Source: Liriodendron chinense (Eukaryota > Streptophyta > Magnoliopsida > Magnoliales > Magnoliaceae). From it: a stretch of DNA of 64,000 bases. Below the pieces are notes generated by a model, which saw nothing but the letters and a program-made list of their open reading frames with translations, had not been told where the DNA came from and did not search any database. The DNA is taken from NCBI GenBank assembly GCA_003013855.2, contig ML058494.1, forward strand, positions 434,001 to 498,000. The letters run 5' to 3'. The translations under genes and the position numbers were made by a program. Below, piece after piece: positions 1 through 10,376 of the stretch. Each line of letters begins with the position of its first letter. Within the stretch, counting starts at the first letter, position 1.

Positions 1-36
1 TAAGTCATCAAATCTCGCGAGACCTTAATCGCGAAG

Positions 37-610
37 ATGAATGAGGAGAGGAAAATCCTCATCGAAAAGGTCCAGGTCCTAACCGACAGGTATCAGGCCT
101 TGGATACGAACTTCGCAAGGCTCGCAGAGATGAAGGAGAAGATAGAGAAAGAGAGAGATTTTTCGCCAAGATAAAATCTCTCCGAAGGAGCAGCTTGCTG
201 AGAGCAGGTCGCGATTAAGGGAGGTCAGCGACACATTGGAGAAAGAATAGTCCACCCTTGCACAGCTCAGAAACGACTCCACCCATTAGGAGGAGGAGAG
301 AGTGGCCTATGCCAAGCTACTATCTGAAGAGGGGCCCCGAGCTGTTATGGAGTTTTGCACTTCGCAGCTGTATGACGACGAGCGATACGAGTCGTACGAC
401 GCTAGTCACGATTTCGCACTGAGAGTAGTGCAACGAATATCTCCGTCATTTGATATAGGGGAATTCGAAAAGGTCGTGGCCATCGTAGTTGCAGAGGAGA
501 GGGCAGTTGCTGAGAACGAGGTGATGGAGACTACCCAAGCCGCAGGGGTCCCGGAAGCGGGTCCTGAGGTCAAGAGCGGCGCTCCTCCTCAAAGTGATGC
601 ACGAGGATGA
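37..610 (+). pseudogene. Remnant antisense ORF (aORF) of the Tat element
   Basis: Two plus-strand frames together give a lysine/glutamate-rich, probably coiled-coil protein. Positions 37-174 read as a short ORF that could begin upstream, because the frame stays open back to a stop at 1-3. After a frameshift the sequence continues through about 175-610, with in-frame stops near 249 and 285, and ends with TGA at 608-610. The last 102 residues carry the acidic stretch YDDERYESYDASHDFALRVV and an alanine/glutamate-rich tail. It lies beyond the 3' end of integrase and antisense to pol, which is where Tat elements such as Grande and Retand carry an extra ORF. The function of these proteins is not established. 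I infer aORF identity from position, strand and composition, not from a recognised domain. Confidence 0.62.
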
Positions 611-1026
611 TCATCTCTTTTCTTTTCTCTTTCTTTCTTATGTAAATTTTTATTGCTCTTTTGTTGTAAAATGATCAAAACTATCTAGATATTTTACTCA
701 ATAGAATGAATGTGTTCTTTTTTATATTATGGCTTCTTATAAGTGGTAGATGGTTCATATGTTGAATGCCTGAATACTTAACTCATGAATAATGAGTTAG
801 GCTCAATCCGGGGGTCTTAGTGACCATGTCCACGTAGAGATAGACTAATCTATCAATTGAGGCTCTTGACTCTGCCGAGAGCAGAAGATTTGGCCAAGGA
901 AATGTATATATTCCCTTCGGGGCTATTCAGGTCCAACTAATGGAGTAGCGACCAAAAGAAAATCCATCTTTATTTGAATGTTGTTTGGATTTACATCGAG
1001 TTATGGAAAGTATTGAAGTAGATGCT
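611..1026. other. Spacer between the antisense ORF and pol
   Basis: These 416 bases hold no convincing coding frame. The first 130 bases are T-rich, with AATAGAATGAATG-type words that could form the 3' end of the antisense transcript. I see no LTR boundary here. Confidence 0.4.
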
Positions 1027-2220
1027 CTACGTGCCAAGGGCGACGTAGGGGTTTTCCTCGCATGTCTTCGAGATAATATGTACTTGGTCGCACAATTTTG
1101 ATAACCCGATAGGGGCCCTCCTAATTTGGGTCCAACGAGCGAGCTTGTGTTCTGAGGTTTTGTCTAAGGACCAAATCACGAGCCGAAAAAGTCTAGGTTT
1201 AACCTTTGCGTTACAATAATGAGCTATACGCTGTTGGTAAGCTGCTGCTCGAGGTCGAGATGCGTCCCTTCTCTCTTCCAAGAGATCGAGATGAAGCCGC
1301 AGGCCCTCTTGATTGCTCGTTGAATCGTACTACTCAATTCGATACGAGGGTACTTCAACTTCGACGGGGACGACTGCATCGATGCCGAATGCCAAAGAGA
1401 AAGGAGTTTCTTCAGTTGACGTGCGAGTTGTCGTTCTATAGGCCCATAAGACTTCAGGTAGAAACTTCGGCCACATACCCTTGCGTTCGTCGAGTTTAGT
1501 TTTCAAATGATGTTTGATGATCTTATTGACTGCTTCGACTTGTCCATTAGCCTAGGGATGATATGGGGAGGTTCGAATATTTCGTATCTTCCATTTTTCG
1601 CAAAACTCCGAGAACGCGACGTTGTTGAACTGCTTCCCGTTGTCGGTGATTATAGTGTAGGGGAATCCATAACGGCATATGATATTTCTCCACATGAACT
1701 TAGTCGTCTGCTTTTCGGTGATTGTGGTTAGAGGTTCTGCCTCGACCCATTTAGTAAAGTAATCGACTGCTACAATTGCAAACCTATTCTGTCATTTTCC
1801 AATGGGCAATGGTCCAATTATATCAACTCCCCATTGGGCGAAGGGCCAAGGGCTGTCCATCGGAGTCATCTGCTCAGATGGTACATGGGGGATTGGAGAA
1901 TATCACTGGCATTCGTCGCATTTTTTGGAAAATTCGATTGCGTTCGCCTTCATGGTGGGCCAGTAGTACCCTTGCCTCATTGCTTTATATGCTAAAGATC
2001 GTCCCTTAGGATGGTTCCCGCATGTCCCTTGGTGTATTTCATCAAGAACGCGGTGTGCCTCTTCTGGATGAAGACACCTTAGGTATGGTAAAGTAAAGCT
2101 TTTACGTAGTAAAATTCCGTTTTGTAAGGTGTACCTGGCAGCACGGTGACGAATTTGTCGCGTAGATTTTTTATCATCTAGGAGTTGTCTATCTTTGAGG
2201 TAAAGGACGATGGGGTCCAT
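1027..2220 (-). pseudogene. Tat element integrase, frameshifted
   Basis: Integrase joins element cDNA to host DNA. The N-terminal H2C2 zinc-binding module is at 2220-1903: a histidine pair around the EIHQGTCGNH segment and a C-x2-C at CDEC. The catalytic core is in other frames further down. Around 1680-1560 the minus strand reads IITDNGKQFNN followed by SPYHP, which covers the second catalytic aspartate region of the D-D-35-E triad. The C-terminal part is at 1281-1027 and includes a QQRIAHYCNAKVKPR segment. Several frame changes and stops make the protein non-functional. Assignment to integrase is firm; the frame breaks are seen directly. Confidence 0.85.
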
Positions 2221-2729
2221 CCAACATGGGGAGAGGAATGCACTACGGCTACTTGCTCTGGGGTGAATTGATCAATACTCAGGGTATGGAGATGCTCGAC
2301 AGAAACAGATCGTGTTAAATCAGATTCTAGTGTGGAAGCTAACTTTGCCAGGGAATTTGCGAGTTTATTCTTCTCGCGGGGAATGTGAATTATTTCATAT
2401 TTGCTTAGCTTTGCGAGCAGGATAAATACTTGAGATTTGTACAAAGCCATTCGCTCTTCTTTCGCCTCGAATTCGCCGAGCACTTGATTAACTATAAACT
2501 GAGAGTCACTGTGAATAAGTAAATTATGTATTGCGAGCACATTCGCTAACTCGAGGTCGACGATTAAAGCCTCATATTCCGCTTCGTTGTTGGAGACATG
2601 AGTGTCGAAGCGTAAAGCATATTGAACATGTGACCCGTCAGGAGCGATTAATATCAAGCCAGCCCCGCTACCGGTGGCGCATGAAGACCCATCCACGAAG
2701 AGCGACCAGGGGGTCTGGTCGCTGGTCAC
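2178..2729 (-). pseudogene. Second (archaeal-type) RNase H domain of the Tat element
   Basis: This stretch reads as an RNase H fold beginning with WSLFVDGSS (first catalytic Asp), then NNEAEYEALI (catalytic Glu) and LIHSDSQFIVNQV (next Asp), ending with the KLANSLAKLAS segment. It is the extra RNase H typical of Tat elements, distinct from the ordinary RNase H at 3155-2778. The catalytic residues look intact. It is in frame with RT but separated from the first RNase H by stops at 2778-2780 and near 2741. At its 3' end the reading frame shifts into integrase near 2220. Confidence 0.85.
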
Positions 2730-2777
2730 AGAGTCACATGTTCAATACGTGAACTCAGCGATGAAATCAGCCACGGC

Positions 2778-3155
2778 TTAGCCCTTAGTGATGGTTCTCG
2801 AACAGAACGAAATGTCGTGCTCACTGATCTCAATTGCCCATTTAGTCAATCGCCCTGATACTTCAGGTTTTTGAAGGACTTGTCTTAACGGATGATTCAT
2901 AGGTACCAATATAGAGTGGGCTTGGAAATACGGTTGTAGCTTCCGGGCTGCAGTCACTAAGGCGAGAGCTAATTTTTCCATATCGGAATATCGAGTTTCA
3001 GCATCCACCATCGCTCGACTAATATAATAAACGGGCCTTTGGACCCCAAAATCTTCTCTTATTAAGGCGGCACTAACGGCCGTGGAAGATACAGATAAGT
3101 AGAGGAGGAGCTGCTCATGTGGAACAGGTTTGGATAAGATAGGAGGTGCACTCAT
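2778..3155 (-). pseudogene. First RNase H domain of the Tat element
   Basis: This is the ordinary gypsy RNase H that follows RT. It reads LYLSVSSTAVSAALIRE, then YYISRAMVDAETRYSDMEKL and LALVTAARKLQPYFQ, which match the usual block order. The first catalytic Asp of many gypsy RNase H domains is a serine here (LYLSVS), as commonly seen in Tat elements where the second RNase H keeps the catalytic set. It follows RT in the same frame, separated by a single TAG at 3192-3194. Confidence 0.8.
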
Positions 3156-3191
3156 ATATTGCTTCAGTTGTTGAAATGCCTCCTTACACTG

Positions 3192-4067
3192 CTAGGTCCA
3201 TACCCAGTTGGTTTTTGCGGTAGTGAGAAGAAGCTTAAAGAAGGGGAGGCACTTATCAGAAGCGCGCAAAATAAACCTATTCAAGTATGCAATGCAACCA
3301 ACGAGTCGTTGGACGTTTTTTAGAGTGGATGGAGATTTCATTTCGATCAAGGCTTTTATTTTTTCAGGATTTGCTTCGATTCCCCGTTGGCCAACCATGA
3401 ACCCAAGGAATTTTCCGACAGAGACCCCGAAAACGCATTTTTCTGGATTTAACTTCATTTGATACTTCCTCATCAGGTCGAAGGCTTCCCGGAGATCTGT
3501 GCGGTGATCGTTGGTTGCGACGCTTTTCACGAGCATGTCATCGACGTAAACTTCCATATTCTTGCCAATTTGTGCGGCGAACATTTTATTGACCAAACGT
3601 TGATAGGTGGCCCCTGCATTCTTGAGACCGAAGGGCATTACTTTGTAACAATACAAACCTCGATCAGTGATAAAGGCAGTGTTTTGGCGATCGAGCGGAT
3701 GCATCATGATTTGGTTATAACCAGAGTAGGCGTTCATAAAGCTGAGCAGGGCATGCCCTGCTGTTGAATCAACTAATTGGTCGATGCGGGGAGTCGGGAA
3801 ACTATCCTTTGGGCATGCCTTGTTCAAATCGGAGTAGTCCACGCACATTCTCCATTTACCATTGGCTTTTCGAACAAGGACCACGTTCGCGACCCATTCC
3901 GGGTAGTCAATTTCCTCAACGAAATTGACGGCCGATAATTTCTCGACCTCAGTTTTAATCACCATTTGCCTTTTTGCGGTGAACGCTCGTCGACGTTGAT
4001 GGACAGGTTTATACCTTGGATCAACATTCAAACGGTGGACTACAACGTTGGGATCAATACCTGGCAT
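3192..4067 (-). CDS. Reverse transcriptase of the Tat element
   Basis: This uninterrupted 291-residue ORF is the gypsy RT core. The blocks are WRMCVDYSDLNKACPKDSFP, SFMNAYSGYNQI, MPFGLKNAGATYQRLVNKMF and the active-site box VYVDDMLVKS (YVDD intact), then the EKCVFGVSVGKFLGFMVGQRG thumb region (given only as a landmark). The NKACPKD wording is typical of Tat/Athila-type RT. The ORF ends at an in-frame TAG, after which RNase H continues in the same frame, so the original product was a longer polyprotein. The first Met is unlikely to be a true start. Confidence 0.88.
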   Translation of the reverse strand: MPGIDPNVVVHRLNVDPRYKPVHQRRRAFTAKRQMVIKTEVEKLSAVNFVEEIDYPEWVANVVLVRKANGKWRMCVDYSDLNKACPKDSFPTPRIDQLVDSTAGHALLSFMNAYSGYNQIMMHPLDRQNTAFITDRGLYCYKVMPFGLKNAGATYQRLVNKMFAAQIGKNMEVYVDDMLVKSVATNDHRTDLREAFDLMRKYQMKLNPEKCVFGVSVGKFLGFMVGQRGIEANPEKIKALIEMKSPSTLKNVQRLVGCIAYLNRFILRASDKCLPFFKLLLTTAKTNWVWT

Positions 4068-4375
4068 GTCTCTGTGAGACCAAGCAAATACATCTTGATA
4101 TTCGGTCAGAAAATGAATCGGATTTTCTCGAAAGACATCTCGCTTAAAGAGGATCTGATGTAAACCTTCTTGGACGGATTATCTTTGGATAAGTGGATTT
4201 CGACTGTCTCCTCCCCCGGGGTACCTAATTGATAAGCGTTCTCTCTTGGGTCTAAAGTTGTCGCAATCAGGAGATCCGCTGAGTCTCCTATAACCGTCAT
4301 AATAGGGGCTGCTTGGGCATTCTTTCGATCTTGTACGGCGATTTTGTAGCATGCTCGAGCTTCTTTCTAGTTTCC

Positions 4376-4747
4376 TCATACTACCCCGACTCCGCTGGAA
4401 GTAGAGAATTTAATGCACAGGTATAGGGGGTGTAAAGTTGCCCCTATTTTGGTGAGCGAGGGTCGACCCAAAATGGCGTTGTATGCTGATCTTCGATCCA
4501 CCACGAGGAAATTAACGAAGACTGTGGTTTTGGCTGGACTTTCTCCGAAGGTTACAGGAAGGTCGATGCTTCCTTCCGGTGTTACAACTTCGTCCCTGAA
4601 GCCGACGAGGGGAATGGAGATAGGTTTGAGTAAATTTCTAGCAAGTGCCATCTTATTGAAAGCTTCCATGTAAAAGACATCAGCGGAGCTACCTGTATCC
4701 AACATAATATGGTGAGTTAAATAGTTTGATACCTTTAACGCGACCAC
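4376..4747 (-). pseudogene. Aspartic protease region of the Tat element
   Basis: The minus strand reads HHIMLDTGSSADVFYMEAF, where DTGSS is the retropepsin active-site motif, then an ILGRP segment typical of the second conserved block. The domain would mature the gag-pol polyprotein. It lies between gag and RT in the expected order but in a different frame from RT. The linker at 4375-4068 is in scattered frames. Confidence 0.82.
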
Positions 4748-5039
4748 GATGGAGTCCTCGTGAGGGAAGTGAATTCCTTCAGCATCTTCAAGAGAAAGAG
4801 ATCGGATGATGGCTAAGATTTGATGTATCGGATAACTTTTCTAGCCAATAAATATGTTGAGGCTTCTGAGACGCCTTGCGAGCATATGCTTTTGGACCTC
4901 CAACAATGGTTTGGATTTCACCGGTGGGTTCTGTATCTTCCTGTGGAGGATGATGTTGAGGTGACTTCTTTCTTTGTGATGGGGTATCGGTTCTTTTGGG
5001 CGACCGATCTTGTCGCGCAACGTAATCCCGGAGATGTCC

Positions 5040-5143
5040 CTTCCGAATGAGAGCTTCAATTTGGTCTTTCAGAGATATACAATCTTGGGTGTTGTGCCTA
5101 TGATCTTTGTGGAAATGGCAAAATTTTCTCGTATCTTTTTTCA
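5040..5143 (-). pseudogene. Zinc-knuckle-like tail of Tat gag
   Basis: One frame of the minus strand reads KFCHFHKDHRHNTQDC followed by LKDQIEALIRKGH. The C/H spacing and the ISLKDQIE segment are the usual gag C-terminal element that precedes protease in Tat and Athila elements. No stop occurs in this short frame, although neighbouring segments are in other frames. Confidence 0.7.
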
Positions 5144-5446
5144 GGATCTGATTTGATCATTGGAGGCCATTTTACATAAGATTTATGCTTTATCTCCATT
5201 AATACTTTCTCAGGAGATTGATTGAGAGTTGTATAGTTATGATATTTACCGGAGTAAGGTTTCTTTGGAGAACGATCTTGCCGATCGCGTCAGTATTTCC
5301 TGTCGGAGGAAGAGATCTCCTCGGATTTACGCTTCCTGCCTTGTATACGATGACGAGCTAAAGCAACTTCTTCTGCGTTAATGTATTTCTGAGCCTTGGC
5401 CTGAAATTCAGTCATGGTTTTGAGGGGGGTTCTTATCCAGAGCAAA

Positions 5447-5860
5447 TCAGAATTTCTCGCTGGTGATTCCTGCTGTAAGGGCAGTGAGGCCTTTGTCTTC
5501 AGTATAACCTTTAGTCTGGACGGCTTCTACAGTAAATCGAACCGTGAACTCCTTAATTGTTTCCCCATGTTGTTTTAGGTCCGATAAATGAGACGCAGGC
5601 TTTTTGGTACAGATGCTTCCCATGAATTGAGAGAGGAAGAGATCTGATAATTGGGAGAAAGAATCAATAGACCAAGGTTTTAGGCCTCGAAACCATATAC
5701 GTGCTGCGTCTTTTAGAGTTAAGGAAAAAGCCCTGCACATAACTTCTGAACTATATCCTTCTAACTCCATGAGAGACCTATACGTCTTTAAATGCTCAAG
5801 AGGATCACCAATACCTGTATATGAGACGATGCTAGGCGTTCGACATTTTCTAGGCAAAGA
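5447..5860 (-). pseudogene. Gag of the Tat element, N-terminus replaced by a MITE
   Basis: The minus strand encodes the retrotransposon gag domain: a YTGIGDPLEHLKTYRSLMEL segment, then AFSLTLKDAARIWFRGLKP and SFSQLSDLFLSQFMGS. Gag forms the particle that packages element RNA. The first residues of the open frame, above about 5860, derive from a MITE and not from gag, so the gene is broken there. Confidence 0.82.
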
Positions 5861-6100
5861 CATAGATGATGGCAAAACACAAATATCACATGTATCCAAA
5901 ACTTCTGTGGCCCCTAAGAACTTTTCAATGGTAGACGTTCAATTCAAACTATTTTCTATGGTGTGGTCCACTTGAGCTTTGGATATGCTTAATATTTGGC
6001 ATCAAGCCCTAAAATTATTTAGTAAAATGGATGGATGGAGTGGATAAAATACATAAATCACAGTGGGCCCCACAGAGTTTACTAAGTACGAGTAGCGTGT
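5858..6100. mobile_element. MITE (family M1), one half, inserted in gag
   Basis: The text around CCAAAACTTCTGTGGCCCC, GTGTGGTCCACTTGAGC and CAGTGGGCCCCACA matches the right half of the fuller copies at 14085-14490 and 19385-19800. Only one arm is present. It interrupts Tat gag. Confidence 0.65.
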
Positions 6101-6470
6101 TGAATTTGTACGCAATCCACTTCTGTTCGACTTCTTCATTGCTGAAAATCAAACATGCCCTTAAAAAAAGCAACTTCATCTTCCAGAGGATTTTTTGCTG
6201 AAAAGGGGTTTTTCGATGGAGGGTTTCAAAACCCTAAATCGCACCCAAATCGAGTAGAAACCACCCCAAATTTCCATATTGGTCGCCGAAATCCAAGAAT
6301 CTCACGACGTTCATCTTCCTATCGAAGAAAAAGGGAATTTTTGAGGTTTCCGATGCCCGATGCCCACGGGATTGTGATGTTCTGAGTTTCAATCAACCAA
6401 CAGGTACAAAATCTCTCTCTGATCTTTACAAAAATACCGAAGGAATTTTTTCTCTTTTTCCGATTTTAGT
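6101..6470. other. Unassigned AT-rich sequence
   Basis: A short plus-strand ORF at 6155-6385 resembles leader sequence (AAACCCTAAATCG-type words) but I recognise no protein. There is no clear repeat boundary. Confidence 0.3.
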
Positions 6471-6474
6471 GGCT

Positions 6475-6662
6475 ACAGTTTCGCCTGTGATAGGCTAGGC
6501 TACAGTCGATATTATCAGCGATAGCCCAAAATATAAAAAATATCGTCGATATTTCGCCGATTTCTGGTAGAGAAACGAATACTTGTGGTTTCGGTGTCAC
6601 CAGTGCAGCGATACCGATATTATTGGCGATAATATCGACAATTCGTCGACAATGCAAACACT
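6475..6662. mobile_element. hAT-like terminal fragment with GATATTATCGGCGAT words
   Basis: The segment is rich in self-complementary words such as CGATATTATCAGCGATA and GGCGATAATATCGACA. It ends with GCAAACACTG, whose reverse complement CAGTGTTTGC resembles the TIR of the better-defined elements at 33490-34322 and 32386-33250. I could not find the other end or a target duplication. Confidence 0.45.
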
Positions 6663-6664
6663 GA

Positions 6665-9185
6665 TCCCAACGATACAGACAACCTTCAATTTCCTATAGA
6701 AAAATTTTCAGGTTGGGCCCTAGTTGAGCTTGGGCTTGGGTGTCCTATTTCTGACACGGGCCAGACTCGGCCTTGTGCTGATGCCTCCCATTTTTAGGAT
6801 AGCCTGAGCTCGGGCTTGTCTATTTTCGCCCGAAATGGGTCTTGGCCATGCTTGGGCCTGGTGCATTCTGAACACGCTCCACCAAAGCATCAAGACTGTT
6901 AGCCACTCTCTTAGGTTTAGGATGTAAACGAGGGTGAAGATCCCAACACTGCCCATAAACATGTCTGCAGCTATCCCATCAAGCCTACAGGTATCTTCCA
7001 ATATGGAAACTGTTCTCTTCATGCCCAATCTAATGACATGACCACTAAATCAATGGTTTGGATCACCCAAACATCGCGACGCATATACAAAATCCTATGA
7101 TCAGCAAACATAGCAAACTATATGTTTTCCTATGAGCAGGACATGGTTTCCCTTACAAAACTGGTTATTTGACTTGGATCTTGGTGAAGTCAACTTGGCT
7201 TTGTTGGTCTCTGAGCACTAAATGCATACCTTGTTTCCATATAAACGTCCATCTTTTAGTAATATTACCTAAAAAAGACCTCTACTTTCAGAACTTATTA
7301 TAAATAAATGCCTACTAAGTCATTAATCAAGAAAGCCCATACTGTCAGAAAATCCATATGTTTTCCATACCTTATTATGTAAATGGTCAGAAAGCCCATA
7401 GCTAATAAGTTACCCCACCCAACTATCCATTTACTACGTGATCCAATCCGTTCATTTGCTTATTCCCATTAAGATGAAGGGAGGACGCAAAGGTCATCCT
7501 TATCCAAAACTTCTCTAGGCCCCTAGAATTTTTTAACGGTGGGCGACCAATTCCCACTATATCTTCTTGTATGACCTACTTGAGTTTTGAATCTACCCGA
7601 CTTTTTTGGCTCTTTGCGGCCTAAATGGATGGATGCTATGGATGTCATAGAAACATCAGCGGGCCATGCCATCTCCATGGCCAACTGCAAAACGGTGCGT
7701 TAGGTGAAATTGGTAAGTTCAGGGGCAAAACCATCTTTTCAGCCGCTAATGCCCCTTGTGGTTAACTCTCTGTTAGTCGAAGTCAAAGTGGCTGGTTTTT
7801 CCTCCGTAAGCCTAAAAGCTAATCGTTTTTTTTAAATAACTTCTAAAGTAGGCATTTTTTGAGGAAACCTATTAAAAGTTAAAGCATTTATATGGAAAAA
7901 TCCCTTTAATAAAGGACTAGCTTAACTAAATGGTTTCCACAAAATTGGTACATTTTCATAAGTTGATTTCTGGATTTTGGTAGTCGTCCAAGTTGTTGAC
8001 ACTGGATAATATGTGTATCCTTTAGTAGTTGTGTGCTTTACCATATTCTATGTTCACATCAACTAATTTCAAGGGATTACTTAGTTTGTTGATTTTAGAC
8101 ATTGAAAAGTGCAGGCTTCTAGAATTTCTGTGAGTTGTTGAACTTCTATGCAAATTTTAATTGAATCTTTCTAACTACTACAATTTTTGTGTTGGTGACT
8201 CTAAATTAAGTCTCTCTCGTTTACATTTTTCTTCTTTGCATGATGATATGGGGGTGATATATTTGTTTTCATTTGGATCAGAAATGGAGTGATTTCCTCC
8301 TGTCTATAGTCACATGAGTTGACGTCTCATAAGCCATGGAAGAGCAGCAACAGTCTTCCGCTTAGAGCAGACGGACACGTATGAGAAGAGGGTTTATGTT
8401 CCTTTGCAATAAATTCCATTCCTGATAGACGAAGATAATCTTTGATCAAGGGACTCTTGTCTTGTACGACCTTCAGGCAAGCATGTTGAACACTTTAAGA
8501 TAACTCTTCTATAATATGACTTGTGAAGGTTTTGCTCCTTCAGGGCTTAAATTTTTTGTTCATCTATATTTTCTTCAAAAGAATTTGTTTATCAAATAAA
8601 TAAAAGCTGGAACCCTGGCCCATTAGTCACTTAACCTAAAGTAGTAAATGAGTTTTTATTTTATTTTTATTTTTTTTATGGTTTTTAGTTTATGCAAAAT
8701 GTAAGTGAAGCAGGAAAACATCTCTACTAAATGACTCCGATAAACATATTTGTTAGTGATAGCGGGATTTGCTAATTTCTTGTGGCCATGGGCTTGATAA
8801 TCATAATTTTATTATCAACTTATCATTCTGACTGTGGGGGGAAAGAGTGGGAATGATTTACATGCGGTTTAGACTTGTAAAGGAAAATTGAAACCAAAGA
8901 AGAAGAAAAGAGGAAAATAGGAGGGTGCCTCATGTATAGGAATGTTTGAAGGCTATAGGAATGGTTTGAAAAACTTGTCAAGATGCCTACATTCAGAGAT
9001 TTCCTAAGTCTTGGCCCCCATTTCGTGTTACTCACGTTACTAGTAAAAAATAATATACGTGTGCATTGCACATGGGAGATTCAACGGCTGAAGTCTCAAC
9101 CTAACGGAATCAATACTTTGATGTATTGTAGCAGACCTCTATAGATAAGATCTGAACTGTCTAATATAAAGATCCACATCTAGGG
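6665..9185. other. Intergenic, mostly unassigned; MITE fragment at about 7480-7690
   Basis: No convincing gene. At 6715-6860 there is a GGGCTTGGGC/GCCCGAAATGGG-rich stretch like a decayed hAT-type element. About 7480-7690 is a diverged half of the M1 MITE (ATCCAAAACTTCT, GTGGGCGACC, GGATGGATGCTATGGATG). The rest is AT-rich with short chance ORFs. Confidence 0.4.
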
Positions 9186-9475
9186 CTGTAAATGGTCGGG
9201 TTTGGCGTGGGTTTAGCCAAAACCAGACCCACCCATTTACTAAATGGGTCTGGATCCAAATTTTAGATTCAGACCCTTTTACTAAATGGGCGGGTCTGGG
9301 TTGGGTCTGAGTCAACCTCATTAGACCCATTTATAAATGGGTTTGGGTCTGGTAGAGGGAGATCCGCCAAACCCATTTATAAATGGGTCGGGTCCAACAG
9401 GTTTGGTTAAGGGATATCCAAACCTGAACCAGACCCACTTATAAACAGGTCTAACGGGTCCTGGTCACCTTGATT
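9186..9475. mobile_element. hAT-like element fragment, TAGGGCTGTAAATGG end
   Basis: It begins TAGGGCTGTAAATGG, the same end as the complete element at 26839-27308 (TAGGGCTGTCAACGG). It is filled with GACCCATTTATAAATGGGTC-type inverted words. The right TIR is not found, so I treat it as truncated. Confidence 0.55.
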
Positions 9476-9566
9476 TTATATCAAAATTAATTAATGCCAA
9501 TTAATAATAAAAATTAAATTTAGCAACTTCTCATAATAACAAAAATGCAAATAATGGCGCAGGTAA

Positions 9567-9906
9567 CAAGGTATCCCAAAACGGTTACGATACGGCCGTA
9601 TCGGCCGATACGTAAAGGAAACGGTGGTGGCCGTTACGCGTTACGGGGTCGTAACGGCCGTAACGGCCGTTACAGAAAAAATAGGCCGTAACGGCCCCGT
9701 AACGGCCGTTACAGGACCGTTACAGCCCCGTAACGGTCCCGTAACAGTCATGTAACGGTCCCGTAACGGTCATGTAACTGTTTTCTTCAGAAAATAAAAA
9801 GGGGCCGTATCGGCCGATACGGGGTCCGTAACGGCCGTTACGGCCCGTATCGTAACGGCAACGGTGGTGGCCGTTACGGCCACCGTTACCGTTATGGAAC
9901 ACCTTG
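9567..9906. mobile_element. 340-bp hAT-like non-autonomous element, perfect 8-bp TSD
   Basis: The left end is CAAGGTATCCCAAAACGG; the reverse complement of the right end is CAAGGTGTTCCATAACGG. The element is flanked on both sides by GCAGGTAA (9559-9566 and 9907-9914), a perfect 8-bp target duplication as expected for hAT transposons. The interior is almost wholly variants of GTAACGGCCGTTAC and GTATCGGCCGATAC. No ORF of its own. A truncated relative lies at about 29775-29935. Confidence 0.85.
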
Positions 9907-9914
9907 GCAGGTAA

Positions 9915-10376
9915 AGATCGGAATGATAGAGATGATTATCTGTACTTGGTCAGTTGCTCCACTTTGGCCATGGTGCATGGTCTCTATGAACTCTCCTTCA
10001 TGTGGGTTACATCTTGAATTTTGATGCAAGCCTTGTCCAAGAACCTGAAATTATCTCAAATATCATTAAAAGGAAAATGTTTATAAAAGTTGAAATTTTA
10101 AGAAATAAAATTAATAATTTGAAAAATTAAGCAAGATATGTACCTTATGATTAAACTCTAAACCAATCCTCCAACTCATTACAATCATCATCCACTTCTA
10201 TCATATGACTGTCTGACTTAAGATCTATAGATGTTACACATAAATAGTAAAAACTAGTCAATAAATATAGAAAACAGTTTTCTATACTAAATTATATAAA
10301 TATAAGACCTTAGGAATTAAATTTACATACCTTCAGGAATTGTAGCTCGAAGCCAATCTTGCAAACATGTCAAAGC
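9915..10376. other. AT-rich spacer
   Basis: No ORF or repeat boundary recognised. It may be the 3' flank of the hAT transposase pseudogene that begins at 10377. Confidence 0.35.

Larger units (their letters stand above)
1..5860 (-). mobile_element. Truncated Ty3/gypsy LTR retrotransposon, Tat lineage
   Basis: Read on the minus strand, the order is gag (5860-5447), zinc-knuckle-like gag tail (about 5143-5040), protease (4747-4376), reverse transcriptase (4067-3192), RNase H (3155-2778), a second RNase H (2729-2178) and integrase (2220-1027), followed by an ORF remnant on the opposite strand (37-610). The duplicated RNase H and the antisense ORF after integrase are known hallmarks of Tat elements (Ogre, Grande and Retand types). 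RT, both RNase H blocks and the stops between them lie in one reading frame, broken by stops at 3192-3194 and 2778-2780 and a third near 2741; a frameshift near 2220 separates integrase. The right side is cut by a MITE inside gag, so the 5' LTR is missing; the left side runs off the window. It is a dead copy. Confidence 0.88.

Noticed and set aside
3208..4163. Plus-strand ORFs opposite the Tat reverse transcriptase
   Set aside because: They are shadows of the minus-strand pol, whose motifs are unambiguous.
6155..6385. Possible first exon of a host gene
   Set aside because: No matching downstream exon or domain; base composition alone is not enough.
9720..9902. Glycine/arginine-rich minus-strand ORF
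   Set aside because: It comes from GTAACGGCCGTTAC words in a non-autonomous element.
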